The notes: a model not told the origin generated them from the letters alone. DNA of 41,231 nt from VBAS01 sp035764525 (GCA_035764525.1 DASTZB010000599.1:1-41231), one strand, 5' to 3'; positions 27,158 to 35,881 are shown, counted from the stretch's first letter. Numbers and translations are program-made.

Positions 27158-27218
27158 CTATTTCACTTCCTGCATTTCCACCAATTTTTTATGAAACAAT
27201 TTTGTTCGTTTACAATTG
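27158..27218 (-). pseudogene. Remnant of an ABC-exporter 3' end
   Basis: Read on the minus strand the last codons give KLFHKKLVEMQEVK and a TAG stop, against NGFYKKLVAMQEVR at the end of the ABC exporter encoded at 28356-30173. At DNA level 27163-27192 matches 28361-28390 at 27 of 30 positions, and weaker similarity runs on to the CAATTG at 27213-27218 with indels that break the frame. Nothing else of the exporter is here. The rest of the 309-base stretch 27057-27365 holds an open frame without a start codon (27163-27365) and AT-rich sequence; I see no gene in it. Confidence 0.6.
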
Positions 27219-27365
27219 GAAAATAATCTTTGAAATTCATGTTATCAATTGACGTCAGTGAATCGATACGAGGGGAAGGATGACCTAACCATAATACTGG
27301 TTCTTCCTTTAATATTATTTTTGGTATAATTAAGACGCTGAAAACAAATATTGTGAATCTTATGA

Positions 27366-28205
27366 TTAGAAGTGGACCATTTTCCAGTTTACTTGATATG
27401 GATAAAGCTCATACAAAGAGTTGTCTTCATTTATAGTGGAACCTTCTTGAAAATCCTTTTTTGCTTCTTTTATCAGGTCAACTCCTTTTACAGAATCGCC
27501 TTTTAAACCTATACATTGTCCTTTATAAAATTTTGCATCAGAAAAGTTTGAATATTTTGCAATTGACCTGTCAAACGCAGCAATTGCTTTGTCATAGTCG
27601 CCAAGTTCATAGTAAATTACACCTAGATAAAAAAGATCTAAATGATGAATCCAATCTTTGCCTTTTTCTTTTTCAGTTTTGTCAATATTACTTTTTAGAA
27701 TGGAAAGTGCAGTCTGAAATTCGTTTAATTGAAGATAACATAGTGCCATATAAAAGTCATAAGAGTGATCCATAATATAGCCATTGTTTTTTCTTTTTTT
27801 GCATTCCTCAAAATCAACCAGGGCATCTTTATAGGTTTTTCCAAAAATGCATTTGATAAATCCTCTGTAATCCAACCAAAATGTATCATATTTAACAGCC
27901 TGATCTAAGTATAAAAGACCCACTTCATATTTTCTTTGTTTAAAAAATGGCATTGCTTTTTGTTGCCATAAATAAGCAATTGTTGAATCTTGCTTTAACC
28001 CTTCATCAATATAGAAGTTCCATTTTTTTGAATAATAATGGTGCTTCCATGCACCTTGCTTTAGATATTTTTCAATTATTGAATCTTGCTTTGCTTTAAT
28101 GGAATCTTGATTTAGTTTTGAAGCGACTTCATGGCTTAATCTTCCATGTTCTTTGCAGGAAGTAAATATTAGCAAAGCGGTAATAAATAACAAGAGCTTA
28201 AGCAT
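27366..28205 (-). CDS. TPR-like repeat lipoprotein
   Basis: A 279-residue protein starting at the ATG at 28205, chosen because it gives a lipoprotein signal (MLKLLLFITALLIFTSC, Cys17 lipidated). The frame is open further upstream, but that part is not signal-like. After a charged linker, the body is all helical with repeat-like units of 34 residues; clear tetratricopeptide spacing is seen in LFYLGVIYYELGDYDKAIAAFDRSIA and in AMPFFKQRKYEVGLLYLDQA. TPR proteins mediate protein contacts, so this is probably a periplasmic or outer-membrane scaffold. No partner is evident. It lies between two copies of the ABC-exporter 3' end, which suggests it arrived by insertion or duplication. Confidence 0.8.
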   Translation of the reverse strand: MLKLLLFITALLIFTSCKEHGRLSHEVASKLNQDSIKAKQDSIIEKYLKQGAWKHHYYSKKWNFYIDEGLKQDSTIAYLWQQKAMPFFKQRKYEVGLLYLDQAVKYDTFWLDYRGFIKCIFGKTYKDALVDFEECKKRKNNGYIMDHSYDFYMALCYLQLNEFQTALSILKSNIDKTEKEKGKDWIHHLDLFYLGVIYYELGDYDKAIAAFDRSIAKYSNFSDAKFYKGQCIGLKGDSVKGVDLIKEAKKDFQEGSTINEDNSLYELYPYQVNWKMVHF

Positions 28206-28355
28206 ACTTATTTGACTATTAGAACATTTGTGTGAAAGTATTTCAACGGGATCAATTTTTTGTCCTCCTCTTGATAGGTCCAATTGAATCAAGATTTTTT
28301 ACACAATTACCGTCTGTTCAAATTTACTTACAATTGCGAAACATCAACAATTCAT

Positions 28356-30173
28356 TCATCTTACTTCCTGCATCGCCACCAATTTTTTATAAAAACCATT
28401 TTGTGAAAGCAATTGATCATGTGTACCTCGTTCTACAATTTTTCCTTTTTGCAGAACAATTATCTCATCTGCATGACGGATAGTACTGAGGCGGTGAGCA
28501 ATAACAATGCTGGTGCGGTTCTGCATCATATTATTAATTGCATCCTGTACTAATCTTTCACTTTCTGTGTCAAGAGAAGATGTGGCTTCATCCAGAATAA
28601 GTATCGGCGGGTTTTTTAATACGGCCCTTGCAATTGTTAGCCTTTGCCTTTCACCACCGCTAAGCTTACTGCCGCGGTCGCCTATATTCGTTGCGTAGCC
28701 AATTTCCTTTTGAATAATAAAGTTATGAGCATTGGCCACTTTAGCTGCTTGCATAATTTCATCTTCAGTTGCATCAGCTTTTCCTAAGCTGATATTGTTT
28801 GCAATCGTATCATTGAAAAGAATTGGCTCCTGTGTCACGATGCTCATTAAACTTCTTACAGAGTGCAAAGAATAATCTTTGATATTTACTCCATCGATCA
28901 GTACTTCTCCACCTGTTACATCATGGAATCTTGGAACAAGATCAGCCAAGGTTGATTTACCGGCACCAGATGAGCCAACCAGGGCGATTGTTTTTCCTTT
29001 TTCAATTGTAAGATTGATATTGTCAAGTATCACCGCATCTTCATAAGCAAATCGTACATTTCTGAATTCGATTTTATTATTGAATGATTGCAGCTGTTTG
29101 CCATTTATGTTATCATCAACTGTTATTGGAGTCTTCAATACGTCTTCAATTCTTGCAATGGCGGCACTGCCTTTTTGCATATTGCTGAAAGAAGTGGAAA
29201 GTGTTTTTGCGGGATTGATGATGTTATAAAATAAAGCGAGATAAGCAAGGAACACGGATGGCTCCAACAATTCCCTTTTCAAAACTAATTGCCCGCCAAA
29301 CCATAAAATAGCGCAAAAGATAACCACTCCCATAAATTCAGATAAAGGCGAAGCAAGATCTCTTCTGTAACCGATATGATTTTTTGCATTCAGTAATTCA
29401 CTGTTGATAGAAAAGAAACGGTTCTTTAATAAGTTTTCTATATTAAATGCTTTAATAACCCGCAAACCACTCAAGGTTTCATCCAATGCGGAAACAGATT
29501 CGCCATGTTTTATTGCCACTTCATTAGATTGTTTTTTCAGTGAACGGGTAATACGTCCTAACACAAAACCAATGATAGGAATAGAAAGGATGATAAAAAA
29601 TGTAAGCTGCGGACTAATATAGAATAGTACTGCAAAGTTGATGATGATCGTTAATGGATCTCTTACCCAGCCTTCTAATGTGCTTACAACAGAACCTTCC
29701 ACTTCATTTACATCATTCGTAATACGGCTGATCAGGTCGCCTTTTCTTTTTTCCGTAAAATAGCCAATGGGTAAATGCAATATTTTATTATATAATTCCA
29801 GGCGCAGGCTATTGACAACTTTATTTTTTAGTGGGTTAAGAATATAATACGACAGGTAGAGAAAAAGGTTTTTCAATAAAATAGAAACGATAATGACAAT
29901 ACATATCAATCCTAAAATTCCAAGAGGGCCGCTGAAAACTCCTGCTGAGTCCCGTTGCTGAATTATCAGTTCTTTGAAAGAATGGATAAGAGGATTGTCA
30001 TTCTGAGTCTGCATGCCAGTGTTATCCTGTTTAAAAATAAGATCAAAAAATGGGGCCAACATGCCAAGTGAAACAACAGAGAAAACAACAGAAAGAATGA
30101 TAAAAAGAAAATAAAGAAGAATTTGCCCTTTATACTGCCCGAGATATTTAAAAATCCGTGAATATTTTTTCAT
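28356..30173 (-). CDS. ABC exporter, MsbA-type (fused membrane and ATPase domains)
   Basis: A 605-residue half-transporter that works as a homodimer. The ATG at 30173 starts a family-typical N-terminus (MKKYSRIFKYLGQYKGQ). Six membrane helices fill residues 20 to about 320. The ATPase domain has Walker A GSSGAGKST (about 400-408), signature LSGGERQR (about 505), Walker B ILILDEATSSLD (about 520) and the switch His in IVIAHRLSTI. In Gram-negative bacteria this architecture includes MsbA, which flips lipid A core, a plausible role given the lipid A genes nearby, but drug or peptide export cannot be excluded. A divergent promoter region (70 bases) separates it from rbfA. Confidence 0.9.
   Translation of the reverse strand: MKKYSRIFKYLGQYKGQILLYFLFIILSVVFSVVSLGMLAPFFDLIFKQDNTGMQTQNDNPLIHSFKELIIQQRDSAGVFSGPLGILGLICIVIIVSILLKNLFLYLSYYILNPLKNKVVNSLRLELYNKILHLPIGYFTEKRKGDLISRITNDVNEVEGSVVSTLEGWVRDPLTIIINFAVLFYISPQLTFFIILSIPIIGFVLGRITRSLKKQSNEVAIKHGESVSALDETLSGLRVIKAFNIENLLKNRFFSINSELLNAKNHIGYRRDLASPLSEFMGVVIFCAILWFGGQLVLKRELLEPSVFLAYLALFYNIINPAKTLSTSFSNMQKGSAAIARIEDVLKTPITVDDNINGKQLQSFNNKIEFRNVRFAYEDAVILDNINLTIEKGKTIALVGSSGAGKSTLADLVPRFHDVTGGEVLIDGVNIKDYSLHSVRSLMSIVTQEPILFNDTIANNISLGKADATEDEIMQAAKVANAHNFIIQKEIGYATNIGDRGSKLSGGERQRLTIARAVLKNPPILILDEATSSLDTESERLVQDAINNMMQNRTSIVIAHRLSTIRHADEIIVLQKGKIVERGTHDQLLSQNGFYKKLVAMQEVR
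28361..28404 (-). repeat. Direct repeat partner of 27163-27206
   Basis: The last codons of the ABC exporter. This segment is repeated, about 90 percent identical over the first 30 bases, at 27163-27206 on the same strand. The two copies flank the TPR lipoprotein gene. Confidence 0.6.
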
Positions 30174-30200
30174 TGTATAATAACTACTCCAAAGAAGCAG

Positions 30201-30208
30201 CAAAAGTA
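30201..30208 (-). promoter_or_regulatory. Candidate promoter of the ABC exporter
   Basis: TACTTTTG on the minus strand matches TAnnTTTG exactly. TTTA, close to the TTTG -33 box, lies 18 bases further upstream. The predicted leader to the ATG at 30173 is about 25 bases. Confidence 0.5.
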
Positions 30209-30231
30209 GCTAATTTTACCCCGAACTAAAG

Positions 30232-30238
30232 AAGGAGG
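30232..30238 (+). promoter_or_regulatory. Strong Shine-Dalgarno site of rbfA
   Basis: AAGGAGG sits 4 bases before the rbfA ATG at 30243. It is the only near-perfect Shine-Dalgarno I noticed in front of a gene in this window; the other starts lack one, as is usual for Bacteroidota. The spacing is slightly short. Confidence 0.6.
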
Positions 30239-30242
30239 TTGT

Positions 30243-30629
30243 ATGGAAGAAGGTAAAAGACAAAAACAAATTGCTGGCTTATTAAACGAAGAAATGAATA
30301 CAATTTTTCAAAAGCTGGGTTTAAGTATGATCGATGGTGGGATGGTTTCTATTTCATCAATTAAAATAACTCCCGATCTGCTGGAAGCTAGGATTTATTT
30401 AAGCTTTTTCCAGGTAAAGGATGTCAAAGCAGCTTTGAAAAAAATTGAAGATCGTCATCATGATATAAAAAAAGAGTTGGCGGCAAAAGTGAGACACCAG
30501 TTGCGTAATATACCTGTATTGAAATTTTACCAGGATGATACGCTTGATCATGTGTTTAAAATGGAAGAATTGTTTAAGCAGATAAAAAGTCAACAATCAA
30601 CAGACGACAGTCCACGGAAAAAGGAATAA
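30243..30629 (+). CDS. rbfA: Ribosome-binding factor A
   Basis: RbfA binds the small ribosomal subunit and helps mature the 5' end of 16S rRNA, especially in the cold. The 128-residue protein shows the KH-like fold pattern: the N-terminal QKQIAGLLNEEMNTIFQKLG helix, VSISSIKITPDLLEARIYLS strands, and the LRNIPVLKFYQDDTLDH motif near residues 87-103 that is diagnostic. The C-terminus is a charged tail. The permease gene starts 24 bases after the stop, a common pairing in Bacteroidota, so they are probably co-transcribed. Confidence 0.95.
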   Translation: MEEGKRQKQIAGLLNEEMNTIFQKLGLSMIDGGMVSISSIKITPDLLEARIYLSFFQVKDVKAALKKIEDRHHDIKKELAAKVRHQLRNIPVLKFYQDDTLDHVFKMEELFKQIKSQQSTDDSPRKKE

Positions 30630-30652
30630 CTTTTAACATTCAACTTCAAACC

Positions 30653-31903
30653 TTGAACTTTCTATTTGCCTGGCGATATTTCAAAGCAAAAAAATCTACC
30701 AATGCCATCAATATCATTGCATGGATAAGTATTGTGGCAATGACATTTGGTACTACGGCGCTGATCCTTGTTTTAAGTGTATTCAATGGTTTTGAAGGAA
30801 TGGTGAAATCTTTATACACTACTTTTTATACTGACCTGAAAGTTTTTCCATCACAAGGCAAAGTGCTAAACTTAACCGCAGAACAGATAAAACAAATTCA
30901 TGGTGTTGCAGGCATAAAAAATCTTTCATTGGTTGCAGAAGAAAAAGGATTACTTCAAAATTCAGGGTTTGATCGTGATAGTTCTGAATACAACTTCCAA
31001 CGCACAGTTACAATAAAGGGTGTCGATGAAAATTATAAAGATGTGTCGGGTGTTCCGGGCAGTGTGGTAAGAGGAGAATTTAGTACCGGCAATGATGAAA
31101 CGCCCTATATGGTGCTGGGTGTTGGCGTTGAAGATGCTTTGCATGTGGAAGCGGAAAAAAACTTATCGCCATTAATGGCGTACTTACCAAAAAAAGATTC
31201 ATCAACTTCGAATGATCCACTTCAGAATGTAAGCGCTGATCCTGTAAATACTTCTGGCGTTTTTGTTATTCAACAGGAGTTCGATTTTAATTATGCCATC
31301 ACCAATCTTTGGTTTGTAAAAAAATTACTCGGCTTCAAGGAGAATGAATATACCAGCGTAGAGATTGCGATCAATCAAGAAAGTAACCCCGATGATGTAA
31401 AGGAGAATTTACAAAAACAATTAGGGAAAAATTATTTGGTGCAAACCAGGTATGAGCAGAATCGCGGATTATATTCAATTATGACGGCAGAGAAATGGGT
31501 AGTATATGCCGTACTGGTGCTTATCATGTGTATATTTTCTTTTACTATTGTCAGCTCTCTTACAATGCTTGTGCTGGAAAAACAAAAAGACATCAGCATC
31601 CTTCATGCACTTGGCGGTAACAATAATTTTATTCAAAGAATATTTTTAAGTGAAGGATTGCTGATTGGCATCTTCGGCGGTATTGCCGGGATCATTCTTG
31701 CATTGATCATCGCCTGGCTGCAGGTAAATTATAAATTAATTCCACTGCAGGGCGGTTCATTTTTAATAGACTATTATCCCGTAGAACTACATTGGATAGA
31801 TTTTTTATTAGTGGCTTCAACAGTTTTGTTTATTGCATTACTTGCTTCCTGGATACCTGCCAGAAAAGCCGCGAAGGAGGAGTTTTCGTTAAGAAGTGAA
31901 TAA
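30653..31903 (+). CDS. LolC/LolE-type ABC transporter permease (FtsX-like)
   Basis: A 416-residue inner-membrane protein with one N-terminal membrane helix (about 20-45), a large periplasmic domain (about 46-275) and three C-terminal helices (about 283-310, 330-355, 375-400), the layout of the LolC/E and MacB family. The N-terminus FAWRYFKAKKSTNAINIIAWISIVAM split as FAWRYFKAKK and NIIAWISIVAM is typical of LolC/E, which extract lipoproteins for delivery to the outer membrane. The ATPase partner (LolD) is not in the window. The start is TTG: no ATG fits before the conserved first helix. The spacer to rbfA is built of short TTCAA/TTGAA words. Confidence 0.87.
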   Translation: MNFLFAWRYFKAKKSTNAINIIAWISIVAMTFGTTALILVLSVFNGFEGMVKSLYTTFYTDLKVFPSQGKVLNLTAEQIKQIHGVAGIKNLSLVAEEKGLLQNSGFDRDSSEYNFQRTVTIKGVDENYKDVSGVPGSVVRGEFSTGNDETPYMVLGVGVEDALHVEAEKNLSPLMAYLPKKDSSTSNDPLQNVSADPVNTSGVFVIQQEFDFNYAITNLWFVKKLLGFKENEYTSVEIAINQESNPDDVKENLQKQLGKNYLVQTRYEQNRGLYSIMTAEKWVVYAVLVLIMCIFSFTIVSSLTMLVLEKQKDISILHALGGNNNFIQRIFLSEGLLIGIFGGIAGIILALIIAWLQVNYKLIPLQGGSFLIDYYPVELHWIDFLLVASTVLFIALLASWIPARKAAKEEFSLRSE

Positions 31904-31934
31904 AGCGGAACAAAGATTTACGGGATTTTGAAAA

Positions 31935-31993
31935 GATTAAGAGGAAACTTTGAAGAATCTATTAAGTGGAATTTTCCTTCTTTCCTCATAATC
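31935..31993. terminator. Hairpin between convergent permease and transketolase genes
   Basis: GATTAAGAGGAAA and TTTCCTCATAATC pair at 11 of 13 positions around a 33-base loop. It lies in the 114-base convergent spacer where a shared terminator is expected. There is no clean T-run, so the call is tentative. Confidence 0.35.
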
Positions 31994-32017
31994 CTTTTAA
32001 TCATGAGAATCTTGGTT

Positions 32018-32851
32018 CTAGTAATCCCCCAATGTTTCCGGTAATTGCGCCAATGCTTTTGAAAGCTGCTCATCATTCGGCGCTACTCCGTGCCAGTTGT
32101 GATCATTCTCCATAAAGTCAACTCCTTTGCTCATTACTGTATGCATCATGATAGCGATTGGCTTGCTTTTTCCAACTAATGTTTTTGCTTTTTCAAGTGT
32201 AGCAACAACTTCCCCCATATCATTCCCATTCATTTCAAGTGTGGTCCAACCAAACGCTTCAAACTTTTGTTTTATGTTACCAAGTCCCATTACTTTATCG
32301 GTAGGTCCATCTATTTGCTGACCATTCCAATCGATCGTTGAAATAAGATTGTCAACTTTATGATGCGCTGCAAACATGATCGCTTCCCAAACCTGGCCTT
32401 CATCCAATTCACCATCGCCATGTAATGAATAAACGATCGTATCCTCTTTGTTCAATTTTTTTGTAAGAGCGGCGCCAATTGCAACACTCATACCTTGGCC
32501 AAGCGATCCCGAAGCAACACGTATTCCTGGTAAATGTTCGTGAGTGGCCGGATGACCTTGTAGACGCGAATTAATTTTTCTGAAAGTTGCTAACTCAGTT
32601 TTATCGAAATATCCACTTCTCGCAAGCGTACTATAATAGACCGGGGAAATGTGCCCATTGGATAGTAGAAAAATATCCTCACCTTTCCCATCCATAGAAA
32701 AGTTCTTGTTGTGCTTCATAATCTTGAAAAATAAGGCAGTAAAAAAATCTGCACAACCTAATGAACCACCGGGGTGTCCACTATTAGCACCGTGGACCAT
32801 TCTTAAAATATCTCTGCGTATCTGTGTCGCTGTATTTTTCAAATCATTCAT
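32018..32851 (-). CDS. Transketolase, N-terminal (thiamine diphosphate-binding) subunit
   Basis: The 277-residue protein is the first half of a split transketolase of the pentose phosphate pathway. It has SGHPGGSLG (26-32, His26), SNGHISPVYYSTLA (64-77), QGHPATH (99-104) and the ThDP motif GDGELDEGQVWEA (145-157) ending at Asn176. It stops before the pyrimidine-binding and C-terminal domains. The second subunit is usually adjacent, but here the downstream side is the convergent permease and the upstream side is a divergent glycosyltransferase gene, so the partner must be elsewhere on the genome. Confidence 0.92.
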   Translation of the reverse strand: MNDLKNTATQIRRDILRMVHGANSGHPGGSLGCADFFTALFFKIMKHNKNFSMDGKGEDIFLLSNGHISPVYYSTLARSGYFDKTELATFRKINSRLQGHPATHEHLPGIRVASGSLGQGMSVAIGAALTKKLNKEDTIVYSLHGDGELDEGQVWEAIMFAAHHKVDNLISTIDWNGQQIDGPTDKVMGLGNIKQKFEAFGWTTLEMNGNDMGEVVATLEKAKTLVGKSKPIAIMMHTVMSKGVDFMENDHNWHGVAPNDEQLSKALAQLPETLGDY

Positions 32852-33062
32852 AATAAAATAGTAGAGCTTATTAAACTTGTTTTTAATTCATGATTCCAAC
32901 GCCCCTAACCGGCCTAAAAAAGTCGGGGCAAAAGTGCAATCTTTTTTAATACTAACCCAAACATCATTTTATTAAAATATGAAATGATAATCATCTTAGA
33001 AACCCGGCTCGAAGATTGCCAACAAAAACTTGAATTTAAAATGGAAACATTGAATTTTCCAC

Positions 33063-33070
33063 TATTTTTG
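33063..33070 (+). promoter_or_regulatory. Candidate -7 promoter element for the WecA-like gene
   Basis: TATTTTTG matches TAnnTTTG exactly, 58 bases before the ATG at 33129. No TTTG -33 box is at the usual distance; the nearest TTG is 10 bases upstream. The rest of the 277-base divergent spacer 32852-33128 shows only AT-rich sequence. Confidence 0.4.
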
Positions 33071-33128
33071 CACACCTATCCAGATCTATGATCAAACAAT
33101 AAAACCATTAAACCTAACATTTGTTCTC

Positions 33129-34280
33129 ATGAGTATTTTTTTGATATTTTATTTTTTTATTGCAACAGCCTTATCTCTTGCAATTAATTACCTGCTCCTC
33201 AAATTTTCCTTTAATCTTGGATCTAGGGATAATCTAACATTTAAGCAGGTTCGCTGGACAGCTCATGTAAAACCATCGATCGGCGGTATTTCGTTCTTTA
33301 TAATCTTTCTTTTATCATGGGGTATCTATGGTTTTATTTCCCAGGAAAAGGGGATTGTTCCTGATAAGCAAATTATTGGCATCGTTGCCGCCACCAGCCT
33401 GGGTTTCCTGGCTGGTCTTTATGATGATGCTTTCAACACCAATCCCTTACTCAAATTCATACTTCAACTTTCATGTGGCCTTATACTCGTGGCCTTCAAC
33501 GTAAAGATCAATATTTCAAATGTCGAGTTTATCAATATTCTTTTTACGTTGGTTTGGGTGGTTGGTTTAATGAACTCCATAAATATGCTGGATAATATGG
33601 ATGGGGTCACCGCTTCGATCTCTACTTTTATCATTGCGGGTATGATAGGAGTACTGGCAATTACAGGTCATGCAGCGTTTGAATTTTACATGTTAATTCT
33701 TATTGGTGTGCTGGGAGCATTGATAGGTTTCCTGAAATTTAACTGGAGCCCTTCGAAAATATTTATGGGGGATACAGGCAGCCAGTTTCTGGGGGTTTTT
33801 CTTGCTTCAACCAGTATGCTATTTTTATGGCAGTTTAATGAAGGTAACCAGGGGTTGTTACAGGTAAAGCCTTTCGTTCTGCCAGCTTTATTCTTTATAA
33901 TTCCAATTATTGATACCACAACTGTAACTGTGAGAAGACTATTGCGAGGCCAATCACCTTTTGTTGGCGGCAAGGATCACATTACTCATCACTTTGCTTA
34001 CTTGGGATTGAAAGAAAAAAGTATTGTTCTCCTACTTTTAGCAACTACGCTTGTCTCCTTTCCAATTGCATTATTGCTAATCAAGAATCCTGTGTTATGG
34101 GATTTCTATGTTTCATTTGGAATGTTAGCTTACGTAGTGGCTTTGTTTTTTGTGTTCCAGTATTTTTATAAGAAAGGTGAATTGGAACAAAAGAAGAAAC
34201 GCCATGACCAAAGGCCGATTCCAAAGATTACAAAAGAATCATTGGCAGCATTCAATGAGAAAATGCAAGCCAATAACTGA
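33129..34280 (+). CDS. Polyprenyl-phosphate sugar-1-phosphate transferase (WecA/MraY family)
   Basis: A 383-residue, roughly ten-helix inner-membrane enzyme that transfers a sugar-1-phosphate (probably GlcNAc-1-P) to undecaprenyl phosphate, the first step of O-antigen, capsule or teichoic-type polymers. Key motifs are GLYDDAF (Asp99-Asp100), NMLDNMDGV (Asn152 to Val160), FMGDTGSQFLG (Asp215) and GGKDHITHH near 280. The HITHH form fits WecA/TagO rather than MraY, which has a different motif there, and no murein genes are adjacent. The C-terminal cytoplasmic tail is charged. frr follows after 76 bases with its own promoter candidate. Confidence 0.9.
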   Translation: MSIFLIFYFFIATALSLAINYLLLKFSFNLGSRDNLTFKQVRWTAHVKPSIGGISFFIIFLLSWGIYGFISQEKGIVPDKQIIGIVAATSLGFLAGLYDDAFNTNPLLKFILQLSCGLILVAFNVKINISNVEFINILFTLVWVVGLMNSINMLDNMDGVTASISTFIIAGMIGVLAITGHAAFEFYMLILIGVLGALIGFLKFNWSPSKIFMGDTGSQFLGVFLASTSMLFLWQFNEGNQGLLQVKPFVLPALFFIIPIIDTTTVTVRRLLRGQSPFVGGKDHITHHFAYLGLKEKSIVLLLLATTLVSFPIALLLIKNPVLWDFYVSFGMLAYVVALFFVFQYFYKKGELEQKKKRHDQRPIPKITKESLAAFNEKMQANN

Positions 34281-34328
34281 TCTGTTTTTTTCCAAATTAT
34301 TTGTGACTTATAAATGATGCTGTTTTAT

Positions 34329-34336
34329 TAGTTTTG
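34329..34336 (+). promoter_or_regulatory. Candidate -7 promoter element for frr
   Basis: TAGTTTTG matches TAnnTTTG exactly. A TTTG lies 25 bases further upstream (34300-34303), longer than the usual 19-21 spacing. Leader to the ATG about 17-20 bases. Confidence 0.4.
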
Positions 34337-34356
34337 CTATCCGCAAAATAAACGTT

Positions 34357-34923
34357 ATGAATCCAGATGATATAAAGTCCATTCAGCAGCATGCCGAAGA
34401 TCTAATGAAGAAAGCCATTGACCATCTTGAGGTAGAATTAGTCAAGATTAGGGCAGGTAAGGCAAACCCTCAAATGGTTGACGGGATCACAGTTGATTAT
34501 TATGGGTCACCAATGCCGCTGAACCAGGTATCGAATATCAGCGTAATGGATGCACGGACACTTTCCATACAGCCTTGGGAAAAAAATATGCTGCAGCCAA
34601 TTGAAAGAGCAATTATCGCCGCTAATATTGGTATACATCCGCAAAATGATGGCAATATCATCCGCTTGTTTTTGCCGCCACTTACAGAAGAAAGAAGAAA
34701 GGAGCTGGTAAAAAAATGTCATGCAGAAGGTGAGCATTCAAAAGTAGCCATCAGGAATATTCGAAGGGAAGCGATTGAGCATATCAAAAGACTCCAGAAA
34801 AATGGTTTAAGCGAAGATGCTACCAAAGACGCCGAAGCAACCGTTCAGGGTGTGACTGATAAATTTATCGCTACAGTGGATAAACACCTTGCATCAAAAG
34901 AAAAAGAAATAATGGTGGTGTAG
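34357..34923 (+). CDS. frr: Ribosome recycling factor
   Basis: RRF, with EF-G, splits the ribosome after termination. The 188-residue protein is full length. Landmarks are the long helices of the first domain (DLMKKAIDHLEVELVKIRAG), the GKANPQMVDGITVDYYG motif at residues 35-51, LSIQPWEKNMLQPIERAI near 70-85, and RIRDK-type basic helix sequence near 130 (VAIRNIRREA). In many bacteria frr follows pyrH. Here it follows a WecA-like gene instead. Confidence 0.97.
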   Translation: MNPDDIKSIQQHAEDLMKKAIDHLEVELVKIRAGKANPQMVDGITVDYYGSPMPLNQVSNISVMDARTLSIQPWEKNMLQPIERAIIAANIGIHPQNDGNIIRLFLPPLTEERRKELVKKCHAEGEHSKVAIRNIRREAIEHIKRLQKNGLSEDATKDAEATVQGVTDKFIATVDKHLASKEKEIMVV

Positions 34924-34941
34924 GAATAGTCACGGTTAAAA

Positions 34942-35874
34942 CTAACTACTACCCTTTATTTCAAACCCAAATTCAGAGCTGGTAGTTATTTCTTTTTTCC
35001 GGGGCATATTTGCAAGGTAAACGCCGCATAAAATAATTCCGAGACATCCGATTTGAAGTGGGGTTATTTTTTCTCCGAAAATAAATCCCCATGTTAAAGC
35101 TATAAATGGGATGCCATAGGTAACGAGTGATGCGAAAAGGCCCCCTGCTTTTTTTACCAGGACATAGAATAATGCCGTAGCAATTGCAGTGCCAGCCACG
35201 CCCAACATTACTGAATTAATAACAGCCAATAACGTTTCGTCATTATCAAATGGTAGCTGTAAAAGATTTTGCTGCCATAAAACAATTCCAGTTGGAATCG
35301 TCATAAAAGTGATAGATACAATTGCCAGGTGAATGGGATCAATGTCTTTAAGATAGTAACTGACTATATTGATATTAAATCCATACAAAATAGTCGCCAA
35401 CAAGATCCAAAGAGTGTATTCAACATTTTCAAAGCTGATCCCTTTTTTCGCTGTAAGGGTGAGCAATGTAAGTCCTGCGAAACCAATTATTACGCCGATA
35501 ATTTTTCTTCTTTCAATTTTTGATCTAAAAAAAAGAACACCTGTGACAACAACGCAGATGGGAGTTAGGGAATTTAGAATACCGGCCAGGCTACTGTCGA
35601 TATTTTTAGCAATAGCGCCGGCAAAAAGATAAGCAGGTAAAAGATTTCCGCAGATTGCCGATAAAATAACCAGCGGTATTTTCCTTTTGGGGATCTTAGA
35701 AAAATAAAAAAATGCAAAAGGAAGCATAACAATACCAGCTGAAAAAATTCTGAGTGAGGCGATTTGTGCCCAGGTCAGTTCATCCTTACTGGCCTTCATC
35801 AGGATGAAAGAGCTACCCCAGATAATGCATAGTAAAATAAATATTCCCCAGTTTACGAACCGGTCATTTTTCAT
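34942..35874 (-). CDS. EamA/DMT-family transporter
   Basis: A 310-residue inner-membrane protein with ten predicted helices arranged as two EamA repeats. The first repeat opens with GIFILLCIIWGSSFILMKAS, typical of the drug/metabolite transporter superfamily, and the second with LLATILYGFNINIVSYYL. The cargo cannot be assigned from sequence. ATG at 35874 gives the best N-terminus; the frame extends 8 codons further upstream. It converges with frr, only 18 bases away. The promoter region is shared with a long inverted repeat (35882-35936). Confidence 0.87.
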   Translation of the reverse strand: MKNDRFVNWGIFILLCIIWGSSFILMKASKDELTWAQIASLRIFSAGIVMLPFAFFYFSKIPKRKIPLVILSAICGNLLPAYLFAGAIAKNIDSSLAGILNSLTPICVVVTGVLFFRSKIERRKIIGVIIGFAGLTLLTLTAKKGISFENVEYTLWILLATILYGFNINIVSYYLKDIDPIHLAIVSITFMTIPTGIVLWQQNLLQLPFDNDETLLAVINSVMLGVAGTAIATALFYVLVKKAGGLFASLVTYGIPFIALTWGFIFGEKITPLQIGCLGIILCGVYLANMPRKKEITTSSEFGFEIKGSS

Positions 35875-35881
35875 AATGATG

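Noticed and set aside
27163..27365. Open minus-strand frame with hydrophobic start (FTIFVFSVLII) and segment EEPVLWLGHPSPRID
   Set aside because: It has no start codon, runs through the ABC-tail remnant in a shifted frame and ends within it. It could be a gene fragment, but I cannot support a call.
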